This document shows positions 28,637 to 37,380 of a stretch of DNA of 64,000 nucleotides, one piece after another (the first letter of the stretch is position 1; each line of letters begins with the position of its first letter). The position numbers and the translations under genes were made by a program. The notes beneath the pieces are model-generated. The model was not told the DNA's origin and did not search any database. It saw nothing but the letters and a program-made list of their open reading frames with translations. Origin of the DNA: Anaerolineae bacterium (GTDB taxonomy: Bacteria; Chloroflexota; Anaerolineae; Aggregatilineales; Phototrophicaceae); assembly GCA_022843385.1 (NCBI GenBank), contig JALHNT010000022.1, positions 59,367 through 123,366 of the forward strand, written 5' to 3'.

Positions 28637-29920
28637 ATGCTGCGTTCACGTATCCTGATCGTCATTGGCCTGCTGCTGGCGCTGACCTTCGGCGCGGCGC
28701 GCGCCCAGGAAACCGTCACCATCGAATATTGGAACATCAACACCCCAACTTTCGGTGGCCCGCAGGTGGATCTGTTCGTGGCGGAATTTGAAGCCGCCAA
28801 CCCCGGCGTCGATATTGTGCCGCGAGCCTTCGACGGCTACACCACCATGATCCAGACGCTGCAAACCTCGATTGCCGGCGGCACCCCGCCCGATGTGGTA
28901 CAGGTCGGTTATCCCTACCTGGATTATGTGGCGAACAACCTGCCCTATGTCTCACCGACCCAACTTCAGGCCCAGTTCGGCAGCGAAGATTACTTCAGCC
29001 GCTTCCCCCAGAACATCCTCGACATCCCGATGGTCAACGGCGATATGATCGGCATGGCCTACTCGCTGTCGAATCCGGTCACCTATTACAACGCCGACCT
29101 GATGACCGCTGCCGGTCTCGACCCGGAAAACCCGCCGACCACCATCGCCGGCTGGGCCGAAGCCAGCACGGCCATCCGTGAAGCGCTGGACATCCCGACC
29201 ATCGCTTACGGCTACAGCGAAGACAACTGGACGATCCAGGGCTTCATCGGCAGCAACGGCGGCGCGATGCTGGCGTGTGTCGATGGCAAGTATCAGGCCG
29301 GTTTCAACACCCCGGAAGGCATCCAGGCGCTTCAGACCTGGGCTGATCTGATCAGCGGCGGTGTCTCGGTCAACGCCAACTACGCCGAAGTCAATCAGGC
29401 CTTCCTGGGCGGTCAACTGGTCGCGGCTGTCGGCAGCATCGCCGCCCGCGCCGGTTATCAGGCACAGGCCACCTTCGATCTGCGCGCCACCACCTACCCG
29501 GCCTTCGACGAGAAGCCGATCCGCATCCCTGGCGGCGGCAACCTGCTGGTGATCTTCTCAGCGGAAGAAGCGAAGCAGCAGGCGTCGTGGCAGTTCGTCG
29601 AATACCTGACCTCGCCCGAAGGCTTCACCGAGTGGACCAAAGGCACCGGCTATGTGCCGCTGATCCCCGGCCTGACCGAAGACCCGAACTTCCTCAAGCC
29701 GTTCGTCGATGAAAACCCGATCCAGAAGGTGGGCGTCGATCAACTGCCGAACGTCATCCCCTGGACCTCGTTCCCTGGGGCGGATGGTCTGGCGGCGGGG
29801 CGCGCCCTGTTCGAAGCCACTCAGGCTGCGCTCGGGGGTCAGATGACGGCCGATGCGGCGCTGGCCGATGCGGCGGAAGAGGTCAACGCCCTCATCGGCA
29901 GCGTGGACTGTGCCAGCTAG
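28637..29920 (+). CDS. ABC transporter sugar-type substrate-binding protein
   Basis: A 427-residue extracellular binding protein (family 1, MalE/UgpB-like). ATG at 28637 has AGAGGGAAG upstream and a signal peptide ending AARAQ; no lipobox Cys is present. Seen: VTIEYWNINTPTFGG at the mature start, AEFEAANPGVDIVPRAFDG, TPPDVVQVGYPYLDYVA and the late EEAKQQASWQFVEYLTSPEG, all family signatures. It heads a run of five genes: two permeases, a YmdB-like phosphodiesterase and an alkaline-phosphatase-superfamily enzyme, which suggests a phosphate-containing ligand such as a glycerophosphodiester, but this is inference. Confidence 0.92.
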   Translation: MLRSRILIVIGLLLALTFGAARAQETVTIEYWNINTPTFGGPQVDLFVAEFEAANPGVDIVPRAFDGYTTMIQTLQTSIAGGTPPDVVQVGYPYLDYVANNLPYVSPTQLQAQFGSEDYFSRFPQNILDIPMVNGDMIGMAYSLSNPVTYYNADLMTAAGLDPENPPTTIAGWAEASTAIREALDIPTIAYGYSEDNWTIQGFIGSNGGAMLACVDGKYQAGFNTPEGIQALQTWADLISGGVSVNANYAEVNQAFLGGQLVAAVGSIAARAGYQAQATFDLRATTYPAFDEKPIRIPGGGNLLVIFSAEEAKQQASWQFVEYLTSPEGFTEWTKGTGYVPLIPGLTEDPNFLKPFVDENPIQKVGVDQLPNVIPWTSFPGADGLAAGRALFEATQAALGGQMTADAALADAAEEVNALIGSVDCAS

Positions 29921-29923
29921 GGG

Positions 29924-29965
29924 AGTTGTTAGTTCCCAGTTGTTAGTTGTTAGTTGTTGGTTGTC
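29924..29965. repeat. 42-bp heptamer array, copy 1
   Basis: Six seven-base units starting four bases after the binding-protein stop codon: AGTTGTT, AGTTCCC, then three AGTTGTT and a terminal GGTTGTC, followed by AG. Same length and design as 50672-50713 and 58943-58984. Confidence 0.85.
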
Positions 29966-29998
29966 AGCAGGGGCGCAATCATAATGCTCTGGCGGATG

Positions 29999-30063
29999 GA
30001 CGTGCCTTTGCACGTCCCTACACCAGGCGGGCGGCTTGTAGGGACACCCAACGGGGTGTCCGC
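29999..30063. repeat. REP-like palindromes following heptamer array 1
   Basis: GACGTGCCTTTGCACGTC and then GGACACCCAACGGGGTGTCC with CTACA / GTAGG flanks. The segment 30038-30063 matches 50855-50880 at 25 of 26 positions. The remaining sequence up to the first permease (30212) has no gene. Confidence 0.75.
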
Positions 30064-30211
30064 TTAAACCGCATGGTTGTTCTCCTGTGAATCAACATGG
30101 GCAGGGGGTCATGCGGCTCCCTGCTGAAATGGTGAGAGATGTTACCCGGCCTGTCATGGGGTGCGCTGCACCTGGATGACCGCCGGGTTGCTTGTTGGGG
30201 GAAAGGCCGCC

Positions 30212-31159
30212 ATGGAACTGGAACAATCGCGCCCGGTGGTGACCGCGCCGGTCATCGACCGCCCGTCGCTGGCCTGGGGACTGCTGCTGCGTAAACTCAG
30301 CCCGTATCTGTTCATCGCCCCGGCCATGATCGTGATCGTGGTGTTTGTGTTTCTGCCGCTGATCCGCACGGTGCAGATCAGCTTCTATGATTACCGCCTC
30401 ATCAACAACCGCCAGACCTACATCGGCCTGGAGAATTACCAGCGCATCCTGAGCGATGGGCGCTTCGGCGAGATGTTCGTCCAGAGTCTGGCGTTCCTCG
30501 GCATCGCCGTGATTTCCTCGACGCTGCTGCCGATTAGCCTGGCGTTGCTGACGCTGCGGATGACCGAGCGTGAGCTGGATGTGTATCAATCGCTGCTGTT
30601 CCTGCCGGTGATGATCGCCGCCAGCGTCGCCATGCAGGTGTGGATTTATTTCTACCTGCCGATTGGCGGGTTGTTCAACACCCTGCTGATTACGCTCGGT
30701 TTGCAGCCGGTGCAGTTCCTCAGCGATCCGCGTGTGGCGCTGCCGGCGGTGGCCGTGGCCGCCAACTGGAAGGTGCTGGGCTTTCATTTTCTGCTGGCAC
30801 TGGCCGGGCTGAAGGCCATCCCGCGCGATTATCTGGAAGCGGCCTATGTCGATGGCGCGTCCGGCTGGAGTCTGGTGCGGCATATCGTGCTGCCGTTGTT
30901 CGCGCCCACCATGCTCTTCATCTTCATCATCACCCTGATTCAAGGGCTGGACGCGGTCTTCACCCCCATCGAAGTCATGACGCAGGGCGGGCCAGCCGGT
31001 GCCACCAACAACCTGATGTACGGCATTTATCAGGATGGCTTCAAGTACTTCCGCGCGGGCATGGCCTCGGCGCTGTCGGTGGTGCTGATCGTCATCTTCG
31101 GCGGGCTGATCTACCTCCAGTACCGGCTGTTTGACCGCCGCATCACATACGAACGGTAG
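30212..31159 (+). CDS. ABC transporter permease, MalF/UgpA type
   Basis: A 315-residue inner-membrane subunit with six helices. ATG at 30212 has GGGGGAAAGG upstream. The ATPase-contacting EAA loop is visible: EAAYVDGASGWSLVRHIVLP, followed by the MLFIFIITLIQGLDAVF helix. It is separated from the binding-protein gene by about 290 bp that contain repeats, so it may depend on read-through or its own promoter. It pairs with the next gene. Confidence 0.93.
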   Translation: MELEQSRPVVTAPVIDRPSLAWGLLLRKLSPYLFIAPAMIVIVVFVFLPLIRTVQISFYDYRLINNRQTYIGLENYQRILSDGRFGEMFVQSLAFLGIAVISSTLLPISLALLTLRMTERELDVYQSLLFLPVMIAASVAMQVWIYFYLPIGGLFNTLLITLGLQPVQFLSDPRVALPAVAVAANWKVLGFHFLLALAGLKAIPRDYLEAAYVDGASGWSLVRHIVLPLFAPTMLFIFIITLIQGLDAVFTPIEVMTQGGPAGATNNLMYGIYQDGFKYFRAGMASALSVVLIVIFGGLIYLQYRLFDRRITYER

Positions 31160-31165
31160 GAGACG

Positions 31166-32011
31166 ATGAACACCCAGATTCGCAACAACGGCCTGTGGTT
31201 CAGCCGCGCCATCCTGATCTTCACCTGTACCCTGGTGCTGCTCCCGGTCATCTATCAGTTCGGCATCAGCCTCAAGCCGCCCGATCAGGTCTTCGCTCAA
31301 CCGCTGGCCCCGATCCAGTTCCCGCTGTCGTTTGAGAATTATCAGAACGTGCTGAACGAGATGCCGGTGCTGCGCTACCTTTTGAACAGCTTTCTCTTCT
31401 CGGCGGGGGTGACGCTGGGGCAGTTGGCGCTGGCGCTGCCGGCGGCCTACGCTTTCGCCTACTACCAGTTCCGCTTCAAGAACCTGCTGCTGGGGCTGGT
31501 GCTGCTCAGTCTGATGGTGCCGTTCGTGGTCACGTATATCCCGAATTATCTGCTGATCGCCAACTGGCGGCTGCTGAACACGCTGCCAGGGATGATCCTG
31601 CCGATGCTGGGGGTGTCGCTGGGCTTCGGCATCTTCCTGCTGCGCCAGCACTTCCTCAGCTTCCCGCGCGAAGTGACCGAGGCGGCCATGATCGATGGGG
31701 CGGATCGGCTGCAAATCCTGCGCTTCATCATCATCCCGGCCAACCTGTCGCCGATTGTGGCGGTGGCGGTGTATGTGCTGATCAATTCGTGGAACCAGTT
31801 CATCTGGCCGCTGCTGATCGGCGGGGGCAAAGAGGAGTCGTACACGCTGACGGTCGCGGTGCAGTTGCTCTACGCCAACCCGGAGGGCGGTGCCTGGTGG
31901 GGGCGGATGCTGGCGGCTTCGGCGCTGACCAGCCTGCCGACGCTGCTGATGTATTTGTTGATGCGGAAGATGATCCTCCGCACCTTTGTTGAAGGAGCTG
32001 TCAAGGGATGA
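31166..32011 (+). CDS. ABC transporter permease, MalG/UgpE type
   Basis: A 281-residue subunit with six helices; ATG six bases after the stop of the first permease, preceded by GGTAGGAG. EAA loop: EAAMIDGADRLQILRFIIIP, then NSWNQFIWPLLI. The stop overlaps the next start by four bases (ATGA at 32008). No ATPase gene is present, which is common in systems that share a general MsmK-type ATPase. Confidence 0.94.
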   Translation: MNTQIRNNGLWFSRAILIFTCTLVLLPVIYQFGISLKPPDQVFAQPLAPIQFPLSFENYQNVLNEMPVLRYLLNSFLFSAGVTLGQLALALPAAYAFAYYQFRFKNLLLGLVLLSLMVPFVVTYIPNYLLIANWRLLNTLPGMILPMLGVSLGFGIFLLRQHFLSFPREVTEAAMIDGADRLQILRFIIIPANLSPIVAVAVYVLINSWNQFIWPLLIGGGKEESYTLTVAVQLLYANPEGGAWWGRMLAASALTSLPTLLMYLLMRKMILRTFVEGAVKG

Positions 32012-32811
32012 GCCAGTTGATCTTTATTGGAGACATCGTTGATGAAGCCGGTCTGGCTTATCTGGAACGGCATCTGCCGCGGCTGATCGACCAGCATCAG
32101 CCGCAGTTCGTCATCGCCAACGGCGAGAACCTGAACACCAGCATTGACCCGCGTTTCCCTGGGGCGGGCATGACGCCGGACCGGCTGCGCCGGCTGCTGG
32201 CGCTGGGCATGGATCTGGTGACGGGCGGCAATCACTCCTGGGATGGGCCGAACGGACTCGATATTCACGATCAGGTCAATGTGCTGCGCCCGCTGAATTA
32301 TGGCGCGGCGCTGCCGGGCCGGGGCGCGGCCATCATCGAGAAACATGGCATCCGCCTGGGCGTCATCAACGTCGTCAGCCGGACGGCGCTGCCGGAAGCC
32401 GACTCGGCGCTGGATGCGATTGAGCTGCAACTGGCTGACTGGGAAGGCAAGGTCGATGCGGTGCTGGTCGATTATCACGGCGGGTCGGTGACGGAGAAAC
32501 TGACGGCGGCCTTCGCTTTCGATGGCCGGGTGACGGCGCTGCTGGGGACGCACACTCATGTGCGGACGCTGGACACACGCCTCCTGCCGCATGGCACAGC
32601 CTATTGCACCGATGTCGGCATGACCGGGCCAGGGGGCGGCATTCAGGGCTATCAACCGGCTGTGTTCGTCAATAGCGCCCGGCTGCGGCGGCGTTCGGCG
32701 GATGAGTTTGGCCCGGCGACGGGGGCAGTGGAACTGGGGGCGGTGCGGGTGACATTCGAGGGTTTGCGGGCGACGGCAATTGAACGATTGATGGAGGCTG
32801 AACATGGCTAA
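32008..32811 (+). CDS. YmdB-like metallophosphoesterase (TIGR00282 family)
   Basis: A 267-residue binuclear metallophosphoesterase; the family hydrolyses 2',3'-cyclic nucleotides or related phosphodiesters. Metal and signature motifs: FIGDIVDEAG, FVIANGEN, TGGNHSWD, GTHTHVRT and the family signature TDVGMTGPGGG. The usual DFHAEATSEK appears here as VDYHGGSVTEK, a shift that may alter substrate choice. Start ATG overlaps the permease stop (ATGA), so translation is coupled to the transporter. Confidence 0.88.
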   Translation: MSQLIFIGDIVDEAGLAYLERHLPRLIDQHQPQFVIANGENLNTSIDPRFPGAGMTPDRLRRLLALGMDLVTGGNHSWDGPNGLDIHDQVNVLRPLNYGAALPGRGAAIIEKHGIRLGVINVVSRTALPEADSALDAIELQLADWEGKVDAVLVDYHGGSVTEKLTAAFAFDGRVTALLGTHTHVRTLDTRLLPHGTAYCTDVGMTGPGGGIQGYQPAVFVNSARLRRRSADEFGPATGAVELGAVRVTFEGLRATAIERLMEAEHG

Positions 32812-34066
32812 ACTGATGCTGCTGATGATCGACGGGGTGGCCGCCGATCACTATATCCAGGACAAGGGGCGCTTCCCACATTTCGCGGCGCTCGAAGCGC
32901 GTGGCTACCGCGTCGAACGGCTCCATGCTGAAGTGCTGGGAACATCGCTGCCGGGGCGCACCTCGATCCTGACCGGGGCGACCGCCGATGTCAGTGGAGT
33001 GTATGGCAACAAAATCTGGGATGGCAACGACTTCCGCTATGCCAACCCCGATGATGTGCGGCTGCCGACGCTGGCGGCCAAAGCCAAAGCCGCTGGCCTG
33101 ATAGTGGCGGTGGTCGGCATGGGCATGATCCGCCCGGAAGACGCCGATCTGCTCATCTCGCCCTGGTGGATCAGCGGGCTGATCCAGCGCGCCCGTGATG
33201 CCCAGCCGGTGCCAGCCGGTGACTCGTGGCTGCGGGTGGCGCAGAACCCACCCGGCGACTTCTTCAAGCGGGTGTGCGCCGAGGCCGGTCTGCCCGACCA
33301 TATGCCGCACATCGACCCGAATGATGCCTCACAGCAGGCCATGTACGGCATTCTGGCGGATATGCAGATGTTCGACTGGGTTGGGGCGCTGGCGGCGCAC
33401 CCCGAGTCGCCTGATCTGATCCTGAGCGAATTCCTGCTCCCGGACATCCTTCAGCACAACATCGGCTATCGCAGCGATCTGGCGCAGTGGTCGGTGGTGC
33501 AGGCCGATGCCGCGCTGGGGCGGATCATGCAGCGCCTGGAGAACGCCGGCGTCCTCGATCAGTGGAATATCGTGGTCTTGAGCGATCACGGTCACAGCCC
33601 GATTGAGCGCGCTTTACAACCCCAGGTCATCATCCCGGATGTGCGCGTCCAGCCGGAGGGCGGCAGTCTGCTGGTCGCCCCGCGCGATGCAGCGGAACTG
33701 GCGCAGGTGACCGAGAAGCTGGCGGCGTATGGCTGCGAACCGTATACCAACACCTGTGTCCCGGTCGATCACCGCGATCAGCTCGCCGTCTTCGTCGCGC
33801 CGGAACGCACCTCGTTCGAGAATGATAATGCCGACGCCACCGAGCCGATCCTGCCACCCAAAGCGGTCTCGACGCACGGCATTCGTCCCGGTTGGCCGGG
33901 CGATGACCGTTTCGCCCTGTTCGCCGGTCCGGATGTCCCGCGTGGGTCGAGCGCCGCAGCCGACGCGGTGCAGGTCGCGCCGACGCTGGCTCTGATCCTC
34001 GGCCTGTCATTGGAGGGGTATGCTGCCCCGCCGGTGTTCCAAGGCGAGGTAGCCGCAGCGGATTGA
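32804..34066 (+). CDS. alkaline-phosphatase-superfamily phosphodiesterase/pyrophosphatase
   Basis: A 420-residue enzyme related to nucleotide pyrophosphatases/phosphodiesterases. N-terminal metal Asp in LMLLMIDGVAADH; nucleophile region GTSLPGRTSILTG (Thr or Ser nucleophile; by alignment with T-x-P-N-H-x-S-x-x-TG the acceptor is Ser); second metal site SDHGHSP; C-terminal STHGIRPGWPGDDRFALFAG. No signal peptide, so it acts in the cytoplasm after uptake. It overlaps the YmdB-like gene by eight bases, and a terminator follows, closing the operon. Confidence 0.87.
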   Translation: MAKLMLLMIDGVAADHYIQDKGRFPHFAALEARGYRVERLHAEVLGTSLPGRTSILTGATADVSGVYGNKIWDGNDFRYANPDDVRLPTLAAKAKAAGLIVAVVGMGMIRPEDADLLISPWWISGLIQRARDAQPVPAGDSWLRVAQNPPGDFFKRVCAEAGLPDHMPHIDPNDASQQAMYGILADMQMFDWVGALAAHPESPDLILSEFLLPDILQHNIGYRSDLAQWSVVQADAALGRIMQRLENAGVLDQWNIVVLSDHGHSPIERALQPQVIIPDVRVQPEGGSLLVAPRDAAELAQVTEKLAAYGCEPYTNTCVPVDHRDQLAVFVAPERTSFENDNADATEPILPPKAVSTHGIRPGWPGDDRFALFAGPDVPRGSSAAADAVQVAPTLALILGLSLEGYAAPPVFQGEVAAAD

Positions 34067-34087
34067 TTGCAGCGATAGACAGCCAAT

Positions 34088-34117
34088 GGACAGTCGGATT
34101 GCCTCGGACTGTCCTTT
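34088..34117 (+). terminator. terminator of the ABC/phosphatase operon
   Basis: Perfect eight-base stem GGACAGTC / GACTGTCC with an eleven-base loop, followed by TTTGAT. It lies 21 bases after the phosphatase stop. Confidence 0.65.
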
Positions 34118-34302
34118 GATCTGTCACATGAACAGGACTTACGCACTGGGGCGCACGGCCGTGTGCCCCTAGATCGCCTGAGCTGCGTAACCCATGTTCT
34201 ACCTGAATGGCCTATACCAGAATAGGTCTCCACCCTCATCGGTCATCATGTCATAAGATGTACTCTCCTAAAGAATAACCTGCTTGACTTTGGGAGTTCA
34301 AA

Positions 34303-34797
34303 ATGACGAAACGCCAGGAAGATATCAAGAAGATTCGGGACATGATTGAGGGCATCGACTTCGCGATGTTGGTGACCGAGAACGAAAAGGGAGAATTTCA
34401 CAGCCGCCCCATGAGCACCCAGAAGGCGGAGTTTGACGGCGATCTGTGGTTCTTCGCTGAAACCAATTCCGACAAAATGGCTCATATTCGCCACAACCCT
34501 GCCGTAAATGTGGCCTATGCTGCTGATGGCAAATACATTTCGGTCTTCGGCAACGCCAGCATTGTGATGGATGTGGCGAAGAAAAAAGAGATGTGGCATA
34601 AGGATCTGGAATTCTATTTCAAGGATGAACGTGGCCCGGAGTCGCCCAATGTGGCCTTGATCCATGTGGATACGCAATCCGCTCAATATTGGGACACGCC
34701 CGCCGGCCCTATTGGGCAGACCATCAGTCTGATCAAAATTGCCCTCACGGGGGATGAAGATGCGGGCGGTGAAAGCGAAAAAGTTACCTTCAAGTAA
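34303..34797 (+). CDS. pyridoxamine-phosphate-oxidase-like general stress protein 26
   Basis: A 164-residue split-barrel flavin-binding protein. The order is typical: helix RQEDIKKIRDMIEGIDFAML, GEFHSRPMSTQKAEFDGDLW, the conserved WFFAETNSDKM, NPAVNVAYA and the C-terminal AQYWDTPAG. These proteins bind FMN or FAD and are induced by stress; the reaction is not known. TTTGGGAG precedes the ATG. It is monocistronic, flanked by a terminator upstream and a 213-bp gap downstream that contains a short AAACCG/CGGTTT inverted repeat. Confidence 0.9.
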   Translation: MTKRQEDIKKIRDMIEGIDFAMLVTENEKGEFHSRPMSTQKAEFDGDLWFFAETNSDKMAHIRHNPAVNVAYAADGKYISVFGNASIVMDVAKKKEMWHKDLEFYFKDERGPESPNVALIHVDTQSAQYWDTPAGPIGQTISLIKIALTGDEDAGGESEKVTFK

Positions 34798-35010
34798 GGC
34801 GGATGGGACTCTCGTTTTTGTCGTGGTGCGGTATGTCTCGCCCCATAGCCTGCCAGTCAGGAAATCTGTTGGTCTGTTTCACAAAAAACAACCTTTCAAT
34901 CCGTCCTGCGCCCGGAACTAATGCACATAAAGAAACTAAACCGGTAACGGTTTGTGGGGGCAGCCGGATGAAAGTCCTGTTTTCAGAATAGGCAGCTCTA
35001 GGCGGACTTA

Positions 35011-36396
35011 TCAGATCCACGACGACGGGATGACCGTGCCATCGGTCAGCGTCCACAGGCCGGTGAGATGGGTGTCATAGAATTGCTGGGCGGTGGTGTC
35101 GGCTTTAGCCTCCAGCGCCGCCTTGAAACCGGTCATCTCTTCCTTCAGTTTGGCTCGGCTGAGGCTGGCGAAGTTGGGGACGGGTCGCCCCACCGCCTGA
35201 TAGGCGGCGTCGATCTGGGGCTTGTACTCGCTGGCGAAGCGCTGGCTGATGCGGCTATAGTAGCGCATCCGCAGCACGATGCCGCGCTCGGCCTCCAGCG
35301 TCGGGCGTTCATCTTCGCCCAGTTCGGGGTGCATCAGCATGTACTGGATCGCGCTGTAGTGGGTGTGCATCATGTCATCAATCGGTGCAATGCCCTCGAA
35401 CTGCTTCAGATAGTCTTCGTGACCGGCATCATAGACTTCGCGGATTTCGCTGATCTTCTTGCTGGAGACGTCGTTGCGGATAAAACCGGTTCCGCCGGCT
35501 TTTGCCGCGTCCCGTGTCCAAAGCGCCGCCGCGCCGCGACCGTCTTCCTTCTTGAGCGTCTGATCGCCACTGGTGCTGGACTCGAACTGGGCGATGTGCT
35601 GCGGTGCATCGAATTCGGCGCTCGGTGAGTAGCCCAAGTAACCCCAGGCATTCTTCAGATTGGGGAAGACATCCACGACCAGCGTGATGCTGTTGGCGCT
35701 GAAGCAGGATGAGAACATGATGTCCTCGACCTGTGCCGCCGCGCCGGGGAAGATCTTTGCCAGCGCCACCAAATCCTGATCGAGGATGATCTGACCAGAG
35801 TTTTGTGTCGCGCTGTCGTCGCCCCACAATCCGACGCCGTCGCTGTGACCGGAAAGCACCAGCCGCTCTAGATTGTAATCGCCCCGTTCGGCGGCCTGGA
35901 ACATCTTCATGGCCTGCGCCACCATGTCGCGGGCTTTGGGATCGACCGCTTTCAGGCAGTCAAAAATCTGCATGAAGCGATCAGCCTCTTCAAGGACATC
36001 GATGCCCAACGCTTCCAGAATCCATTTGGCGATGCCTTCCTCGGTCTGCAAATCCGCCTCGGTTTTGGGATCGTTGAGCGCGACGATCACATTCTCCTTC
36101 AGCCGACCCTTGAGGACAGCGGCCTCGCGGCTGGCACCTGGATTGAAACCGAGATAGCCGGTCTTGTCCGGCGGATCGTAGATGCTGGCGTCGTCGCGCT
36201 GAATGAGCAGGCGCTGCACAGCGGCGTTGCCGAGGGTCTGGTGCAGGCTATGGATGGCGGCGATGGGTGGCCGGGCGGATTGCTCTAACTGGGACAGCGC
36301 TTCGGCGGGGTGAGGCAGCGCCGGGGACACATCGGGCGTGATGGCCGCACGGACCGGGGATTGTGGCTGACGCTGATCGGGTGTCCGCTGCTGCAT
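35011..36396 (-). CDS. caspase-like protein with eCIS-cargo-like N-terminal motif
   Basis: A 461-residue protein. ATG at 36396 has AAGGTGGGG six bases upstream; GTG at 36408 is less likely. Residues 1-50 are Pro/Gln-rich and disordered-looking, followed by LHQTLGNAAVQRLL (51-64), a motif I know from proteins near DUF4157 and extracellular contractile injection systems. The middle is caspase-like: His184 in LVLSGHSDG and Cys231 in IMFSSCFSA, each at the end of a hydrophobic strand, with the spacing of a caspase dyad. The C-terminal 200 residues are helical and unrecognised. No injection-system genes are in the window. Protease activity is inferred, not shown. Confidence 0.65.
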   Translation of the reverse strand: MQQRTPDQRQPQSPVRAAITPDVSPALPHPAEALSQLEQSARPPIAAIHSLHQTLGNAAVQRLLIQRDDASIYDPPDKTGYLGFNPGASREAAVLKGRLKENVIVALNDPKTEADLQTEEGIAKWILEALGIDVLEEADRFMQIFDCLKAVDPKARDMVAQAMKMFQAAERGDYNLERLVLSGHSDGVGLWGDDSATQNSGQIILDQDLVALAKIFPGAAAQVEDIMFSSCFSANSITLVVDVFPNLKNAWGYLGYSPSAEFDAPQHIAQFESSTSGDQTLKKEDGRGAAALWTRDAAKAGGTGFIRNDVSSKKISEIREVYDAGHEDYLKQFEGIAPIDDMMHTHYSAIQYMLMHPELGEDERPTLEAERGIVLRMRYYSRISQRFASEYKPQIDAAYQAVGRPVPNFASLSRAKLKEEMTGFKAALEAKADTTAQQFYDTHLTGLWTLTDGTVIPSSWI

Positions 36397-36505
36397 GGTA
36401 ATCCCCACCTTGATATTGACTGAAGACTACAAGCATTATCAATGAATAGGGCAGCCGTGTCAAATCACCCTCATCATTGTTCAGCAGCATCACAAGGCGT
36501 GTGCG

Positions 36506-37279
36506 TCAGTGGATGGTGGCGACTTCGTTCTCATCCAGTATGAGTGCGGCAAGCTGCGCCGTATGCGTCCATAACAAGGTATGACCGGCGTGGGTCATGA
36601 CCAGCAACCGGCTCTGCGGTATGGCGGCCTGAAGCATATGGGCATGGTGCAGTGGCACGGCTGTGTCGCTGTCGCCGGCGACGATGAGGGTTTCGCACCT
36701 GAGCTGCTTCAACCAGTCCCGGCTGTCGAAATCCCGCAGCGCTTCGAGCGACAACAGGGCGTTTTCCAGCGTGTTATCGTTGATGATGCCCTCAAGCTGC
36801 CGCTGCTGTTCCGGGTCCAGCTCGCTTGCGTTTCGCGCCAGCAGGCGGGCGATGCCGTGAATCCCTGACAACCGCAGCAACCAGGGCATCAGGAAACCTT
36901 CGAACTTCTCGCGCCAGGTTATCTGATTGTAGGCGAAGGTGCAGACCAGGTACAGCCGACGGACGCGCTCTGGGAAGTCGTGGGCGAATTGCTGCGCAAC
37001 TGTCCCTCCCTGCGAGTAGCCCAATACACAGGCGCTATCGATCTCCAGTGTATCGAGCAGGTGTGCCAGGTCTCGCGCGTGTTGTGTTGGCGTGTAGGGC
37101 GGGAGGAGATGTTTACTGTTGCCTGAGCCGCGCAAATCGGGAATCAGGATTCGGCGGCGAGAAAGCAGAAAAGGGACTAACGGCTGGAACAGGGTGCCGT
37201 TCATCAACAAGCCATGGATGAGCAGGATCGGCTCTCCCTCGCCAAACTGTCTGATAGCGATCAAGTTTGATTGAGACAT
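36506..37279 (-). CDS. alpha/beta hydrolase
   Basis: A 257-residue soluble hydrolase of the common alpha/beta fold. Oxyanion region ILLIHGLLMNGTLF, nucleophile Ser in LGYSQGGTVAQQF, acid in VAGDSDTAVP and His in THAGHTLLW. GGAGGGGG upstream of the ATG at 37279. The family includes esterases, lipases and C-C hydrolases; no substrate can be named. It stands alone between the caspase-like gene and the methyltransferase, all on the reverse strand but separated by about 100 bp gaps. Confidence 0.87.
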   Translation of the reverse strand: MSQSNLIAIRQFGEGEPILLIHGLLMNGTLFQPLVPFLLSRRRILIPDLRGSGNSKHLLPPYTPTQHARDLAHLLDTLEIDSACVLGYSQGGTVAQQFAHDFPERVRRLYLVCTFAYNQITWREKFEGFLMPWLLRLSGIHGIARLLARNASELDPEQQRQLEGIINDNTLENALLSLEALRDFDSRDWLKQLRCETLIVAGDSDTAVPLHHAHMLQAAIPQSRLLVMTHAGHTLLWTHTAQLAALILDENEVATIH

Positions 37280-37380
37280 TTGCCCCCTCCAACCTGAACG
37301 AAATCCTTCACTCAGCCCTGTGACAGCAGCTTAGGTGTCACGATTTCTGGCATCGTGCTGCCCACCACCCAATTACAATT

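Noticed and set aside
30092..31714. 540-codon reverse-strand frame over the ABC permeases
   Set aside because: Arg/Gln/His-rich translation typical of a shadow of GC-rich coding sequence; the forward permease genes carry clear EAA motifs.
34938..34953. AAACCG-GTAA-CGGTTT as a terminator
   Set aside because: Stem is only six bases with three A-T pairs and no T-run follows, so it is weaker than the other terminators and not reported.
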